NCBI GenBank assembly: GCA_041178325.1
Contig: JBEGVN010000101.1
Span: 1 to 9,156, forward strand
Direction of reading: 5' to 3'
Length of the DNA: 9,156 nucleotides
DNA from: UBA6136 sp041178325
Lineage (GTDB): Bacteria; Pseudomonadota; Gammaproteobacteria; Methylococcales; Methylococcaceae
The position numbers and the translations under genes are program-made. The notes under the pieces are model-generated. The model was not told where the DNA came from, searched no databases, and saw only the letters and a list, made by a program, of their open reading frames with translations. Shown here one piece after another: positions 1-5,850 of this stretch (its first letter is position 1; each line of letters begins with the position of its first letter).

Positions 1-83
1 TCAAAGCCGCAGGACTTGCGGTGTTAGCCCGTGGAGAGAATGTCAGACTTGTGTCGCCAACCGGCATGAGCAATCCTCAGTGA
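1..83 (+). CDS. tnpB: TnpB, IS200/IS605-family RNA-guided nuclease, C-terminal end only
   Basis: This is the end of a gene that starts before the window. Reading codons from base 3 gives KAAGLAVLARGENVR and then a short tail to TGA at 81-83. The KAAGLAVLARG stretch is the characteristic segment that follows the last RuvC motif (DRDxNAAxNI) in TnpB/OrfB proteins of IS200/IS605 and IS1341-type elements. In the family, TnpB is a compact nuclease that uses an omega RNA made from the element's own 3' end to cut DNA; it is thought to favour retention of the element. The catalytic residues lie outside the window. The final dozen residues (LVSPTGMSNPQ) do not look like the usual tail, whereas the frame one base earlier reads SSVKQES, which does; a one-base indel is likely. 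A hairpin right end follows at once. The identity is strong; whether the protein is intact cannot be judged here. Confidence 0.8.
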   Translation, partial: KAAGLAVLARGENVRLVSPTGMSNPQ

Positions 84-91
84 AGCAGGAA

Positions 92-113
92 TCCTCTTCC
101 TTCAGGTAGAGGA
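92..113 (+). repeat. Subterminal hairpin of the IS right end
   Basis: TCCTCT (92-97) pairs with AGAGGA (108-113). After one T-T mismatch, CC pairs with GG around a TTCA loop (101-104). In IS200/IS605 elements the TnpA transposase binds a hairpin like this as single-stranded DNA, and the same sequence forms the last stem of the omega RNA before the guide. A clearly related hairpin occurs at 8991-9010. Confidence 0.7.
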
Positions 114-151
114 GTAGTCAAAAGAATGCATCAGGGCTTATGAGGCCTGCT

Positions 152-337
152 TTAGCCACTCTGCGCACTCACTGATCGTTCCTCTGCGATGAGTTTCTCG
201 GAGAGCAGTAAGGGCGCATTCTCAAAGTTTTTGTGAAGCAGAAGACGTTTTTTAAGGCGGCGGATGCCCTCCTCACCGTCATGGAGCTTGAGTTCTCCAA
301 GATTAAAGTAGGGGAGATGAAGCGCGAACCGAGCACC
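152..337 (-). pseudogene. Remnant reading frame with a TPR-like pattern
   Basis: This minus-strand frame is open for 61 codons between an in-frame TAA (338-340) and its own TAA (152-154), and it contains no ATG, GTG or TTG start. Part of it reads YFNLGELKLHDGEEGIRRL and continues with KKRLLLHKNFENAPLLL. The spacing of NLG, a glycine seven residues later, and then hydrophobic and leucine positions fits the 34-residue tetratricopeptide (TPR) consensus, followed by a second partial helix pair. It could be the C-terminal scrap of a TPR protein disrupted when the neighbouring insertion sequence arrived, or a chance frame in non-coding DNA. No RBS is visible. The length is well below that of any functional TPR protein. 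I do not assign a function. Confidence 0.3.
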
Positions 338-353
338 TTAAGCCGTGCAATAT

Positions 354-371
354 CGTGCCAAGTGAGGCACG
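354..371 (-). terminator. Hairpin downstream of hemF, possible weak terminator
   Basis: CGTGCC (354-359) and GGCACG (366-371) form a perfect 6-bp stem with a 6-nt loop, 31 bases past the hemF stop codon on the minus strand. No run of U follows on the minus strand, so it is not a classic intrinsic terminator. It might instead act as a 3' end stabiliser of the hemF transcript. Confidence 0.25.
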
Positions 372-402
372 GAAGCCGAGGGTGGAACGATAGTCGAGAA
401 TT

Positions 403-1317
403 CTAAGTGAGCCAGTCCCGGGCTCTTAGATAATCTTTGTAAAGGACTTCTTCCGGGCTTCCCGCTTCAGGCTGCCAGTTGTATCGCCAATGGGCCACCG
501 GTGGCAAGGACATCAAAATCGACTCTGTCCGTCCGCCCGACTGCAGGCCGAAAAGGGTGCCTCGGTCAAACACAAGATTGAATTCCACATACCGGCCTCT
601 GCGGTAGAGCTGGAATTCTCGCTCCCGTTCTCCAAAAGGATGGCTCTTTCTGGCCCTAACAATCGGAAGATAGGCCTTGAGATAGTGATCCCCAACGCTG
701 CGGAGGAATTCGAAGCTCTTGTCGAAACCCCATTCGTTGAGATCGTCAAAGAAAAGTCCACCCACTCCTCGAGTTTCATTTCTGTGCTTCAGGAAAAAAT
801 ACTCATCGCACCAGCGCTTATATTTCGGATAGACGTCCTCACCAAAGGGAATGCAAGCCTCTCGAGCTGTCCGATGCCATGCAATGGCGTCTTCTTCGAA
901 CGGGTAATAAGGCGTCAGGTCAAAACCACCGCCAAACCACCAGATCGGAAGTTCGCCCTCCTTTTCCGCCAGAAAGAACCGCACATTGGCATGCGAGGTT
1001 GGAACATAGGGGTTTTGCGGGTGAATCACGAGGGATACGCCAACCGCCTGAAAGCTTCTCCCGGCGAGATCCGGGCGATGTGCCGTGGCCGAAGCCGGTA
1101 AGTTCTGGCCGATGACATGTGAAAAGTTGACGCCGCCCTGCTCGAGAACCTGGCCCCCCCGAATGACCCGTGTTCGGCCACCACCAATCCCGCTTGCATA
1201 GGTCCAAAGATCCTCTTCAAAACGCGCAATCGGCTCTTCAGCCTCGAGACCCTCGCAGATTCGATCCTGAAGGTCCATCAGGTACGCTTTGACGGCGTCG
1301 ATATTGGGGATATTCAT
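403..1317 (-). CDS. hemF: Oxygen-dependent coproporphyrinogen-III oxidase HemF
   Basis: HemF carries out the oxidative decarboxylation of two propionates of coproporphyrinogen III to give protoporphyrinogen IX, using O2, in the cytoplasm (late haem pathway). The product has 304 residues, close to the 299 of E. coli HemF, and is full length. Conserved blocks are GVSLVIHPQNPYVPTSHANV (93-112), WWFGGGFDLTPYYP (126-139) and FLKHRNETRGVGGLFFDD (175-192). The four family histidines are present at 99, 109, 148 and 178; 109 corresponds to the catalytic His106 of E. coli. I chose the ATG at 1315-1317 because GGAGG lies 6 nt upstream (complement of 1324-1328). The 30-codon extension to an ATG at 1407 reads unlike the family. 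The gene is divergent from cmoB and stands alone on its strand. The identification is near certain. Confidence 0.97.
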   Translation of the reverse strand: MNIPNIDAVKAYLMDLQDRICEGLEAEEPIARFEEDLWTYASGIGGGRTRVIRGGQVLEQGGVNFSHVIGQNLPASATAHRPDLAGRSFQAVGVSLVIHPQNPYVPTSHANVRFFLAEKEGELPIWWFGGGFDLTPYYPFEEDAIAWHRTAREACIPFGEDVYPKYKRWCDEYFFLKHRNETRGVGGLFFDDLNEWGFDKSFEFLRSVGDHYLKAYLPIVRARKSHPFGEREREFQLYRRGRYVEFNLVFDRGTLFGLQSGGRTESILMSLPPVAHWRYNWQPEAGSPEEVLYKDYLRARDWLT

Positions 1318-1442
1318 GGCTTGCCTCCGTGGCAGCGGGGTCAATGAATGGGAAAATGGTCTCGTGGGAATCGGGACGATAGGGCCGAAGAGGGCAAATT
1401 CTATCACGCGGAGTAGGGTTTCTTACCGGAGGAGATTGAGAA

Positions 1443-2432
1443 GTGTCAGGGCAAAATAGTCATGGAATGGGGTATGCATCGTTGCTGCAATGGCTGGATG
1501 GGCCCCGCTTCAAGGGCTGGAGCAAGCTGCTACGCGAACAGATCCCGGCCGCGTTTTCAGATGAGCGGCATGGGGATTGGCCGCGCTGGCAGTCGACATT
1601 GTGCTCCCTGCCAATGGTTCCTGAGATCCAATGTGACCTGAATCAAGCGGTTGTGACGCTCCGAGGCAATATCGAGGCATCGGCGGTGTCCCGTTTGGAG
1701 GCTAATTTGCGCGAACTGCACCCTTGGCGAAAGGGGCCTTTTGATCTTTTCGGAATTCATATCGATACCGAATGGCGCTCGGATCTCAAATGGGACCGAT
1801 TGGCCTACGAAATTGCCCCGCTCGAGGGACGAGCCGTACTGGATGTCGGGTGTGGTAGTGGCTACCACTGCTGGCGTATGCGGGGCGCAGGGGCTTCGCG
1901 CGTCATTGGCATTGATCCGACGCTTCTCAGTGTGATCCAGTTTCAGGTGCTGCGCCACTTTTTGCCGGACCACCCCGTCGACGTTCTGCCGATTGGCATA
2001 GATGATGTGCCTATGGGAATGGGTGTTTTTGATACCGTATTCTCGATGGGAATCCTCTATCACCGGCGATCACCGCTGGATCATCTTTTGGAGTTGCGGG
2101 GACTGCTCAGGTCTGGGGGCGAGCTGGTGCTTGAGACCTTGGTGATTGAGGGTGGGGAGGGAGAGGTGCTGGTGCCCCGGGATCGCTACGCGCAGATGCG
2201 AAATGTCTGGTTTATTCCCAGCTGTCTTTCACTTGAGGCGTGGTTAGTGCGAATGGGATTCAGGCAGGTTCGCCTGGTGGATGTGACCCAGACCACGGCG
2301 GCGGAGCAGCGATCGACGGACTGGATGCGCTTCAATTCGTTGCCCGATTTTCTGGACTCCTCAGATCAGACTAAAACCATTGAGGGATTACCTGCGCCTC
2401 GCCGGGCAATCTTCATAGCGGAGGCACCTTAG
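1443..2432 (+). CDS. cmoB: tRNA U34 carboxymethyltransferase CmoB
   Basis: CmoB transfers a carboxymethyl group from carboxy-S-adenosylmethionine (Cx-SAM) to 5-hydroxyuridine at the wobble position of several tRNAs, giving cmo5U, which widens codon reading. The 329-residue product is similar in length to E. coli CmoB (323). An N-terminal helical domain precedes a Rossmann methyltransferase fold with DVGCGSGYH (134-142) and GIDPT (156-160). Residues equivalent to the Cx-SAM pocket are all present: Lys97, Trp111, Lys116, Gly136, Met202, Tyr206 and Arg321. Other hallmark blocks are DTEWRSD (108-114), SMGILYHRRSPLDH (201-214) and RYAQMRNVWFIPS. Translation starts at GTG, supported by GGAGGAG at 1428-1434 with an 8-nt spacer. 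The partner cmoA, which makes Cx-SAM and is often next door in Gammaproteobacteria, is not in the window. rimO follows after about 47 nt and is probably co-transcribed at least in part. Confidence 0.97.
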   Translation: MSGQNSHGMGYASLLQWLDGPRFKGWSKLLREQIPAAFSDERHGDWPRWQSTLCSLPMVPEIQCDLNQAVVTLRGNIEASAVSRLEANLRELHPWRKGPFDLFGIHIDTEWRSDLKWDRLAYEIAPLEGRAVLDVGCGSGYHCWRMRGAGASRVIGIDPTLLSVIQFQVLRHFLPDHPVDVLPIGIDDVPMGMGVFDTVFSMGILYHRRSPLDHLLELRGLLRSGGELVLETLVIEGGEGEVLVPRDRYAQMRNVWFIPSCLSLEAWLVRMGFRQVRLVDVTQTTAAEQRSTDWMRFNSLPDFLDSSDQTKTIEGLPAPRRAIFIAEAP

Positions 2433-2446
2433 CCTGTGGAATCACC

Positions 2447-2452
2447 TACAAT
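2447..2452 (+). promoter_or_regulatory. Possible -10 element upstream of rimO
   Basis: TACAAT lies 28 nt before the rimO ATG in the cmoB-rimO gap, one mismatch from the sigma-70 consensus. No acceptable -35 hexamer is found at 16-18 nt spacing, so an internal promoter is only possible; read-through from cmoB may suffice. Confidence 0.22.
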
Positions 2453-2479
2453 GTTTCGTTTTGCCATCGGTTGCGTGCC

Positions 2480-3811
2480 ATGACCCAATCATCCCGTATC
2501 GGTTTTATCAGTCTGGGGTGTCCCAAGGCGCTGGTCGACAGCGAGCAGATCATGACCAAGCTCCGCTCTGAGGGCTACGATCTGGTTCCGACTTATCGCG
2601 ATGCGGATCTGGTTGTCGTTAATACCTGCGGGTTTATCGATGCCGCGGTTGAGGAGTCGCTAGACGCGATTGGGGAGGCCCTGAGGGAAAATGGCAAGGT
2701 CATCGTGACCGGCTGCTTGGGTGCCCGTGAAGAGGAAATTCGAGCGCGTCACCCCCAGGTTCTCAAGATTACTGGGGCCCACGCCTATGAGGCGGTGGTC
2801 GAGGCTGTCCATGAGCATTTGCCGCCGGCACATGACCCCTTTATTGATTTGGTGCCGCCGGAGGGGATCAAGCTGACGCCGCGTCATTATGCGTACCTCA
2901 AGATTTCTGAAGGCTGCAATCATCGCTGCACTTTCTGCATTATTCCCTCTCTGCGAGGAGATCTTGTCAGTCGGCCCGTGGGTGAGGTTTTACAGGAGGC
3001 AGAGCGTCTGGTATCGGCTGGCGTCAAGGAACTCCTGGTCGTCTCTCAGGACACTAGCGCCTACGGCGTGGATCGTCGCTACCAAACGGATTTCTGGAAT
3101 GGTCGGCCTGTCAAGACGCGCTTCTATGAGCTCGCACAGGCACTTGGTGGTCTGGATGCCTGGGTCCGGCTCCATTACGTTTATCCCTATCCTCACGTCG
3201 ATGAGGTCATTCCGTTGATGGCGGAGGGGCTGATCCTGCCTTACCTCGATATTCCCTTCCAGCACGCCAGTGAGCACATTCTCAAGGCCATGAAGCGACC
3301 AGGGGATACCTCCAATATTCTGGCCCGGATCCGAAAATGGCGAGAGATCTGCCCGGATCTAACGATTCGAAGCACCTTTATTGCCGGATTTCCCGGGGAG
3401 ACCGATGAGGATTTCGAAGAGCTTCTGGATTTTCTCGATCAAGCGCAACTTGATCGGGTTGGTTGCTTTGCCTACTCACCGGTGGAGGGGGCCAAAGCGA
3501 ATGAATTGCCGGGGGCGGTTCCTGAAGATATCAAGGAAGAGCGATTGGCTCGGCTGATGGCATTTCAGGAAGAGATCAGTGCGTCCCGTTTGGCGTCACG
3601 CGTCGGCCAGAGAGAGACCGTGGTTATTGATGAGGTGGTCGAGGAGGGGGCCGTGGGCCGAACTCGGTATGACGCGCCAGACATCGATGGGCAGGTTTTC
3701 ATCGATGGGGCCACCCACCTCAAAGTGGGTGACCGCGTCGACGTCATTATTGAAGAAGCGGACGAGCACGATCTATGGGCTCACCTGGTGGAGCCCGCCG
3801 CCACGTCTTAA
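2480..3811 (+). CDS. rimO: Ribosomal protein S12 methylthiotransferase RimO
   Basis: RimO is a radical-SAM enzyme with two [4Fe-4S] clusters that adds a methylthio group to a conserved aspartate of ribosomal protein S12 (Asp88/89 in E. coli). The product has 443 residues, against 441 in E. coli. The N-terminal UPF0004/MTTase domain carries the first-cluster cysteines at 14 (SLGCPK), 50 (NTCGF) and 79 (TGCLGA). The radical-SAM CxxxCxxC motif is at 146, 150 and 153 (EGCNHRCTFCIIPSLRG). A C-terminal TRAM domain covers roughly the last 70 residues. SLGCPKALVDSE and the CIIPSLRG loop separate RimO from its tRNA-modifying relative MiaB. I prefer the ATG at 2480 over an in-frame TTG at 2471; neither has a convincing Shine-Dalgarno sequence. 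The gene follows cmoB and converges on slyD with 3 bases between stops. Confidence 0.96.
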   Translation: MTQSSRIGFISLGCPKALVDSEQIMTKLRSEGYDLVPTYRDADLVVVNTCGFIDAAVEESLDAIGEALRENGKVIVTGCLGAREEEIRARHPQVLKITGAHAYEAVVEAVHEHLPPAHDPFIDLVPPEGIKLTPRHYAYLKISEGCNHRCTFCIIPSLRGDLVSRPVGEVLQEAERLVSAGVKELLVVSQDTSAYGVDRRYQTDFWNGRPVKTRFYELAQALGGLDAWVRLHYVYPYPHVDEVIPLMAEGLILPYLDIPFQHASEHILKAMKRPGDTSNILARIRKWREICPDLTIRSTFIAGFPGETDEDFEELLDFLDQAQLDRVGCFAYSPVEGAKANELPGAVPEDIKEERLARLMAFQEEISASRLASRVGQRETVVIDEVVEEGAVGRTRYDAPDIDGQVFIDGATHLKVGDRVDVIIEEADEHDLWAHLVEPAATS

Positions 3812-3814
3812 GGT

Positions 3815-4297
3815 TTAGTGATGATGGCCACCCGGATCATGGACGTGGCCATGATCGAGCTCCTCTGCCGTCGCATCACGAACATCTGTGATTTCGACGT
3901 CAAAAATCAAAGTGATGCCGGCCATCGGGTGATTGCCGTCCAGGGTAACCTCATCGCCATCTACCGAAACGACGGTGACCAGCTGAATGCCTTCCGGTGA
4001 TTGGGCCTGAAACTGCATGCCGGGCTTGATGTCATCAACGTCTTGGAATGCGCTGCGGGGGACCGCCTGAACCATGCTGTCATCTCTTTCGCCATAGCCG
4101 TCGGCAGGCGCAACAGTCACCTTGAGCTTTTCCCCCTTGCTCAGACCCACCAGTGCATTCTCGAGACCCGGAATAATGTTGCCATGGCCGTGGATGTAGG
4201 CGAGGGGTTCTTGGTTTTCTGAGCTGTCCAGAACCTGGCCGGCCTCATTCGTCAAGGTATAGTGAATGGAGACGACCTTCTGGTGTTCAATCTGCAT
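3815..4297 (-). CDS. slyD: FKBP-type peptidyl-prolyl isomerase SlyD
   Basis: SlyD is a cytoplasmic proline isomerase and chaperone that also binds nickel and, in E. coli, helps supply it to hydrogenases. The product has 160 residues. An FKBP domain is interrupted by the insert-in-flap chaperone domain. Visible landmarks are VSIHYTLTNEAGQVLDSS near the N-terminus, YIHGHGNIIPGLENALVG (the FKBP core), PADGYGERDDS at the entry to the insert, and LDGNHPMAGITLIFDVEI where the FKBP fold resumes. The tail is short but metal-binding in style, with six histidines between 149 and 160 ending in HHH. It lacks the cysteines and the length of the E. coli tail (196 residues in total), as in many non-enteric SlyDs. 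AAGGA stands about 8 nt before the ATG. The gene is divergent from pcnB and overlaps no other gene. Confidence 0.95.
   Translation of the reverse strand: MQIEHQKVVSIHYTLTNEAGQVLDSSENQEPLAYIHGHGNIIPGLENALVGLSKGEKLKVTVAPADGYGERDDSMVQAVPRSAFQDVDDIKPGMQFQAQSPEGIQLVTVVSVDGDEVTLDGNHPMAGITLIFDVEITDVRDATAEELDHGHVHDPGGHHH
3824..3856. repeat. Nested inverted repeats at the rimO/slyD convergent junction
   Basis: Two perfect 8-bp inverted repeats overlap here: ATGGCCAC (3824-3831) with GTGGCCAT (3845-3852), and GATCATGG (3835-3842) with CCATGATC (3849-3856, 6-nt loop). They share arm sequence, so only one can form at a time. They lie just beyond the rimO stop and inside the codons for the SlyD histidine tail. 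No T-run follows on either strand, so a bidirectional terminator or RNA end-protecting hairpin is only a possibility; His, Gly and Val codons alone could generate such symmetry. Confidence 0.3.
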
Positions 4298-4328
4298 GGT
4301 AGTGATCCTTGGGATGGTTAATGCGCCA

Positions 4329-4343
4329 TAATAACGGTTATTA
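4329..4343. promoter_or_regulatory. AT-rich inverted repeat between slyD and pcnB, possible operator
   Basis: TAATAAC-G-GTTATTA is a perfect inverted repeat with 7-bp arms and a single central base. On the minus strand it includes TATTAT, a possible slyD -10 element (4328-4333), although no good -35 is seen. Its position 32 nt upstream of the slyD start would suit an operator or an A/T-rich promoter core. The regulator is unknown. Confidence 0.3.
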
Positions 4344-4368
4344 CCCCGACAGGGGCACCCCTAGGCTT

Positions 4369-4398
4369 TTGCATGCCACGATTCCTGTAGGCTAGAAT
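4369..4398 (+). promoter_or_regulatory. Sigma-70-like promoter for the pcnB-folK-panBC run
   Basis: TTGCAT (4369-4374) and TAGAAT (4393-4398) are separated by 18 nt, each close to the sigma-70 consensus. Transcription would begin around 4405, just past the GTG at 4402. This would put that GTG outside the mRNA and supports a downstream start for pcnB. Confidence 0.45.
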
Positions 4399-4401
4399 CG
4401 A

Positions 4402-5850
4402 GTGACTAACCTTTTATTCCCTGTAACGTATCACCGAGAGAATCTGGCTATTCTCAGCATCATCAAACGGCTCTTCGGATCCCATTCGCCCAAGCCCTCC
4501 TCGCAGCCTTCGCCCGAGGCCCCGGTTTTGGGAGGTGAAGGTCTTCCGCGGGTCTATACGCGGTCCGAGCACAATATCTCAAGGACCCTGATCAGCGAAA
4601 ATGCGTTGAAGGTCCTCTATCGCCTCAAAAAAGAGGGGTATCAAGCCTACTTGGTGGGTGGTTGCGTCAGGGATCTTCTGCTGGGTCGTGAGCCTAAAGA
4701 TTTCGATGTGGTGACGGATGCCAGTCCCGAAGAGGTCAGGCAGGTTTTCAGAAATTGTCGGCTGATCGGTCGCCGCTTCCGACTGGCCCATGTTCACTTT
4801 GGTCAGGAAATCATCGAGGTTGCAACTTTTCGCGCCTTGGAGGCCGAAGCGGAGCACGCCGAGCGGGTAACCCACAATGGCCGGATTCTCCGGGACAACG
4901 TCTTTGGGTGCATCGAGGAAGATGCTTTTCGCCGGGACTTTTCGGTCAACGCCCTCTACTACAACATCAAGGATTTCTCTGTCGTCGACTATGTCGGCGG
5001 CATGGATGATCATCGCGCCGGAATGATGCGGCTGATTGGGAACCCGGAAAAGCGTTACCGGGAAGATCCGGTCCGAATGCTCCGGGCCGTTCGCTTTGCC
5101 GTCAAATTGGGCTTCACGATCCATCCGGATTCGGCTGAGCCCATTCCGCGACTTGCCTCGCTTTTGCAGGAGATTCCTCCCGCTCGACTGTTTGATGAAA
5201 TCATCAAGCTGATGCTGTCGGGGTATGGTGTGCAAACCTTTGAGCAACTCCGGCATTTTGGATTGTTTGGCGCCTTGTTTCCTGATACTGAAAAGGCGTT
5301 GGGTCGAATACCCGAAGGGCACCCTCTAACCTTTCTTGCCAAGTCACTGGAACGGACCGACGAGCGGATCTCCGATCATAAGCCGGTTACGCCTTACTTT
5401 TTGTTTGCAGCCCTGCTTTGGGAACCGGTCAGATTGCGTGCGAGCAAGCTGATCGAGAGTGGGCAAAACCCCATTCTGGCCTATCAGGACGCGGGAGATG
5501 AGGTGATTCGTCGTCAACTCAAATGGGTCGCCATTCCAAAATCCATCGCACTGCCAGCTCGGGAAGTGTGGGCGATGCAGCCGCGTTTTGAAATGACACA
5601 GGGCGGCAGGGCGTTTCGTTTGCTGACGCATCCCAAGTTCCGGGCGGCCTATGACTTTTTGTTGCTTCGGGCAGAGACCGGGGAGGCTGACCCTGCGTTG
5701 GCTGACTGGTGGACCCGTTTTCAGGCTGCCGATGAGGTGGAGCAAAAATCCATGATCCGGACCGGGAGTGGTAACCGCCACTCTTCTCGGAACCGGACTC
5801 GCAAGCGGCGTGCGCGACGCAAGCCGAATACCCATGCTCCCACCCCCTGA
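4402..5850 (+). CDS. pcnB: Poly(A) polymerase I PcnB
   Basis: PcnB adds poly(A) to RNA 3' ends in the cytoplasm, marking RNAs for decay, and in E. coli it affects plasmid copy number through antisense RNA turnover. It belongs to the class II nucleotidyltransferases. The catalytic block YLVGGCVRDLL (83-93) is followed by PKDFDVV (98-104) with metal-binding Asp100 and Asp102. RRFRLAHVHF, EIIEVATFRA, GNPEKRYREDPVRMLRAVRF and FRAAYDFLLLRAE match PcnB rather than CCA-adding enzymes. The end is strongly basic (RNRTRKRRARRK), as in E. coli. Coordinates use the GTG at 4402, the only canonical start before the conserved region, but it has no Shine-Dalgarno sequence and overlaps a promoter -10. An ATT at 4450, with GAGAGAA 7 nt upstream, would give 466 residues beginning (M)LSIIKRLFG, and E. 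coli pcnB is known to start at AUU; I think this likelier. folK overlaps its 3' end. Confidence 0.95.
   Translation: MTNLLFPVTYHRENLAILSIIKRLFGSHSPKPSSQPSPEAPVLGGEGLPRVYTRSEHNISRTLISENALKVLYRLKKEGYQAYLVGGCVRDLLLGREPKDFDVVTDASPEEVRQVFRNCRLIGRRFRLAHVHFGQEIIEVATFRALEAEAEHAERVTHNGRILRDNVFGCIEEDAFRRDFSVNALYYNIKDFSVVDYVGGMDDHRAGMMRLIGNPEKRYREDPVRMLRAVRFAVKLGFTIHPDSAEPIPRLASLLQEIPPARLFDEIIKLMLSGYGVQTFEQLRHFGLFGALFPDTEKALGRIPEGHPLTFLAKSLERTDERISDHKPVTPYFLFAALLWEPVRLRASKLIESGQNPILAYQDAGDEVIRRQLKWVAIPKSIALPAREVWAMQPRFEMTQGGRAFRLLTHPKFRAAYDFLLLRAETGEADPALADWWTRFQAADEVEQKSMIRTGSGNRHSSRNRTRKRRARRKPNTHAPTP

Larger units (their letters stand above)
1..121 (+). mobile_element. Right end of an IS200/IS605 (IS1341-like) insertion sequence
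   Basis: The 3' end of tnpB is followed by a hairpin with a TTCA loop (92-113) and then GTAGTCA. This matches the usual right-end layout of these elements, in which a hairpin is followed by a short sequence ending in TCA or TCAA where the transposase cleaves. I place the boundary at 120 or 121. Such elements have no inverted terminal repeats and create no target duplications, so the boundary cannot be confirmed by flanking repeats. The left end lies outside the window, so it is unknown whether a tnpA transposase is also present. Confidence 0.65.
1..140 (+). ncRNA. Omega RNA (reRNA): 3' scaffold end plus guide, partial
   Basis: In TnpB systems the guide RNA comes from the 3' end of the tnpB transcript: a structured scaffold ends at the element's right end, and roughly 16-20 nt of flanking DNA serve as guide. 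The scaffold-like part here runs through the tnpB tail (about 69-91, containing AGTGAAGCAGGAATCC) and the TTCA-loop hairpin (92-113) to about 120. The guide would then be about 121-140. The 5' end of the RNA lies before the window or inside the visible codons. Scaffold identity follows from family resemblance; expression and the guide limit are inferred. Confidence 0.4.
84..402. other. Gene-poor stretch between the IS right end and hemF
   Basis: No intact gene is visible in these 319 bases. The first 38 are the insertion-sequence right end. The rest holds the degenerate TPR-like frame (minus, 152-337), T-rich patches around 226-253, and a hairpin at 354-371 downstream of the hemF stop codon. 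I see no tRNA, CRISPR or convincing promoter here. Confidence 0.6.

Noticed and set aside
340..400. Minus-strand out-of-frame peptide with DYRSTLGFRASLGT, reminiscent of sulfatase-modifying-factor tails
   Set aside because: The resemblance is short and rests on a few residues, and the frame is not continuous with anything larger.
490..1101. 203-codon plus-strand open frame opposite hemF
   Set aside because: It is antisense to a full-length, motif-complete hemF, shows no recognisable domain, and has no ribosome-binding site that I could see.
1318..1407. 30-residue N-terminal extension of HemF
   Set aside because: GGAGG stands 6 nt before the internal ATG at 1317, the shorter product matches family length, and the extension does not resemble HemF.
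1398..1426. Minus-strand TAGAAT as a hemF -10 element
   Set aside because: The hexamer is good, but the sequence 17 nt upstream (GTAAGA) is not an acceptable -35, so I do not call a promoter.
4344..4370. G/C blocks followed by CTTTT as an intrinsic terminator
   Set aside because: The stem options have a 2-nt or weak loop next to the T-run, and the site lies upstream of two divergent starts, so nothing needs terminating there.
4579..5322. 247-codon minus-strand open frame opposite pcnB
   Set aside because: It lies wholly inside pcnB on the other strand and has no domain resemblance, whereas the PcnB catalytic and basic-tail motifs are clear.
5768..5833. Longer FolK start 22 codons upstream
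   Set aside because: It would overlap pcnB by 83 nt and add residues unlike any FolK N-terminus; the ATG at 5834 fits the family better.
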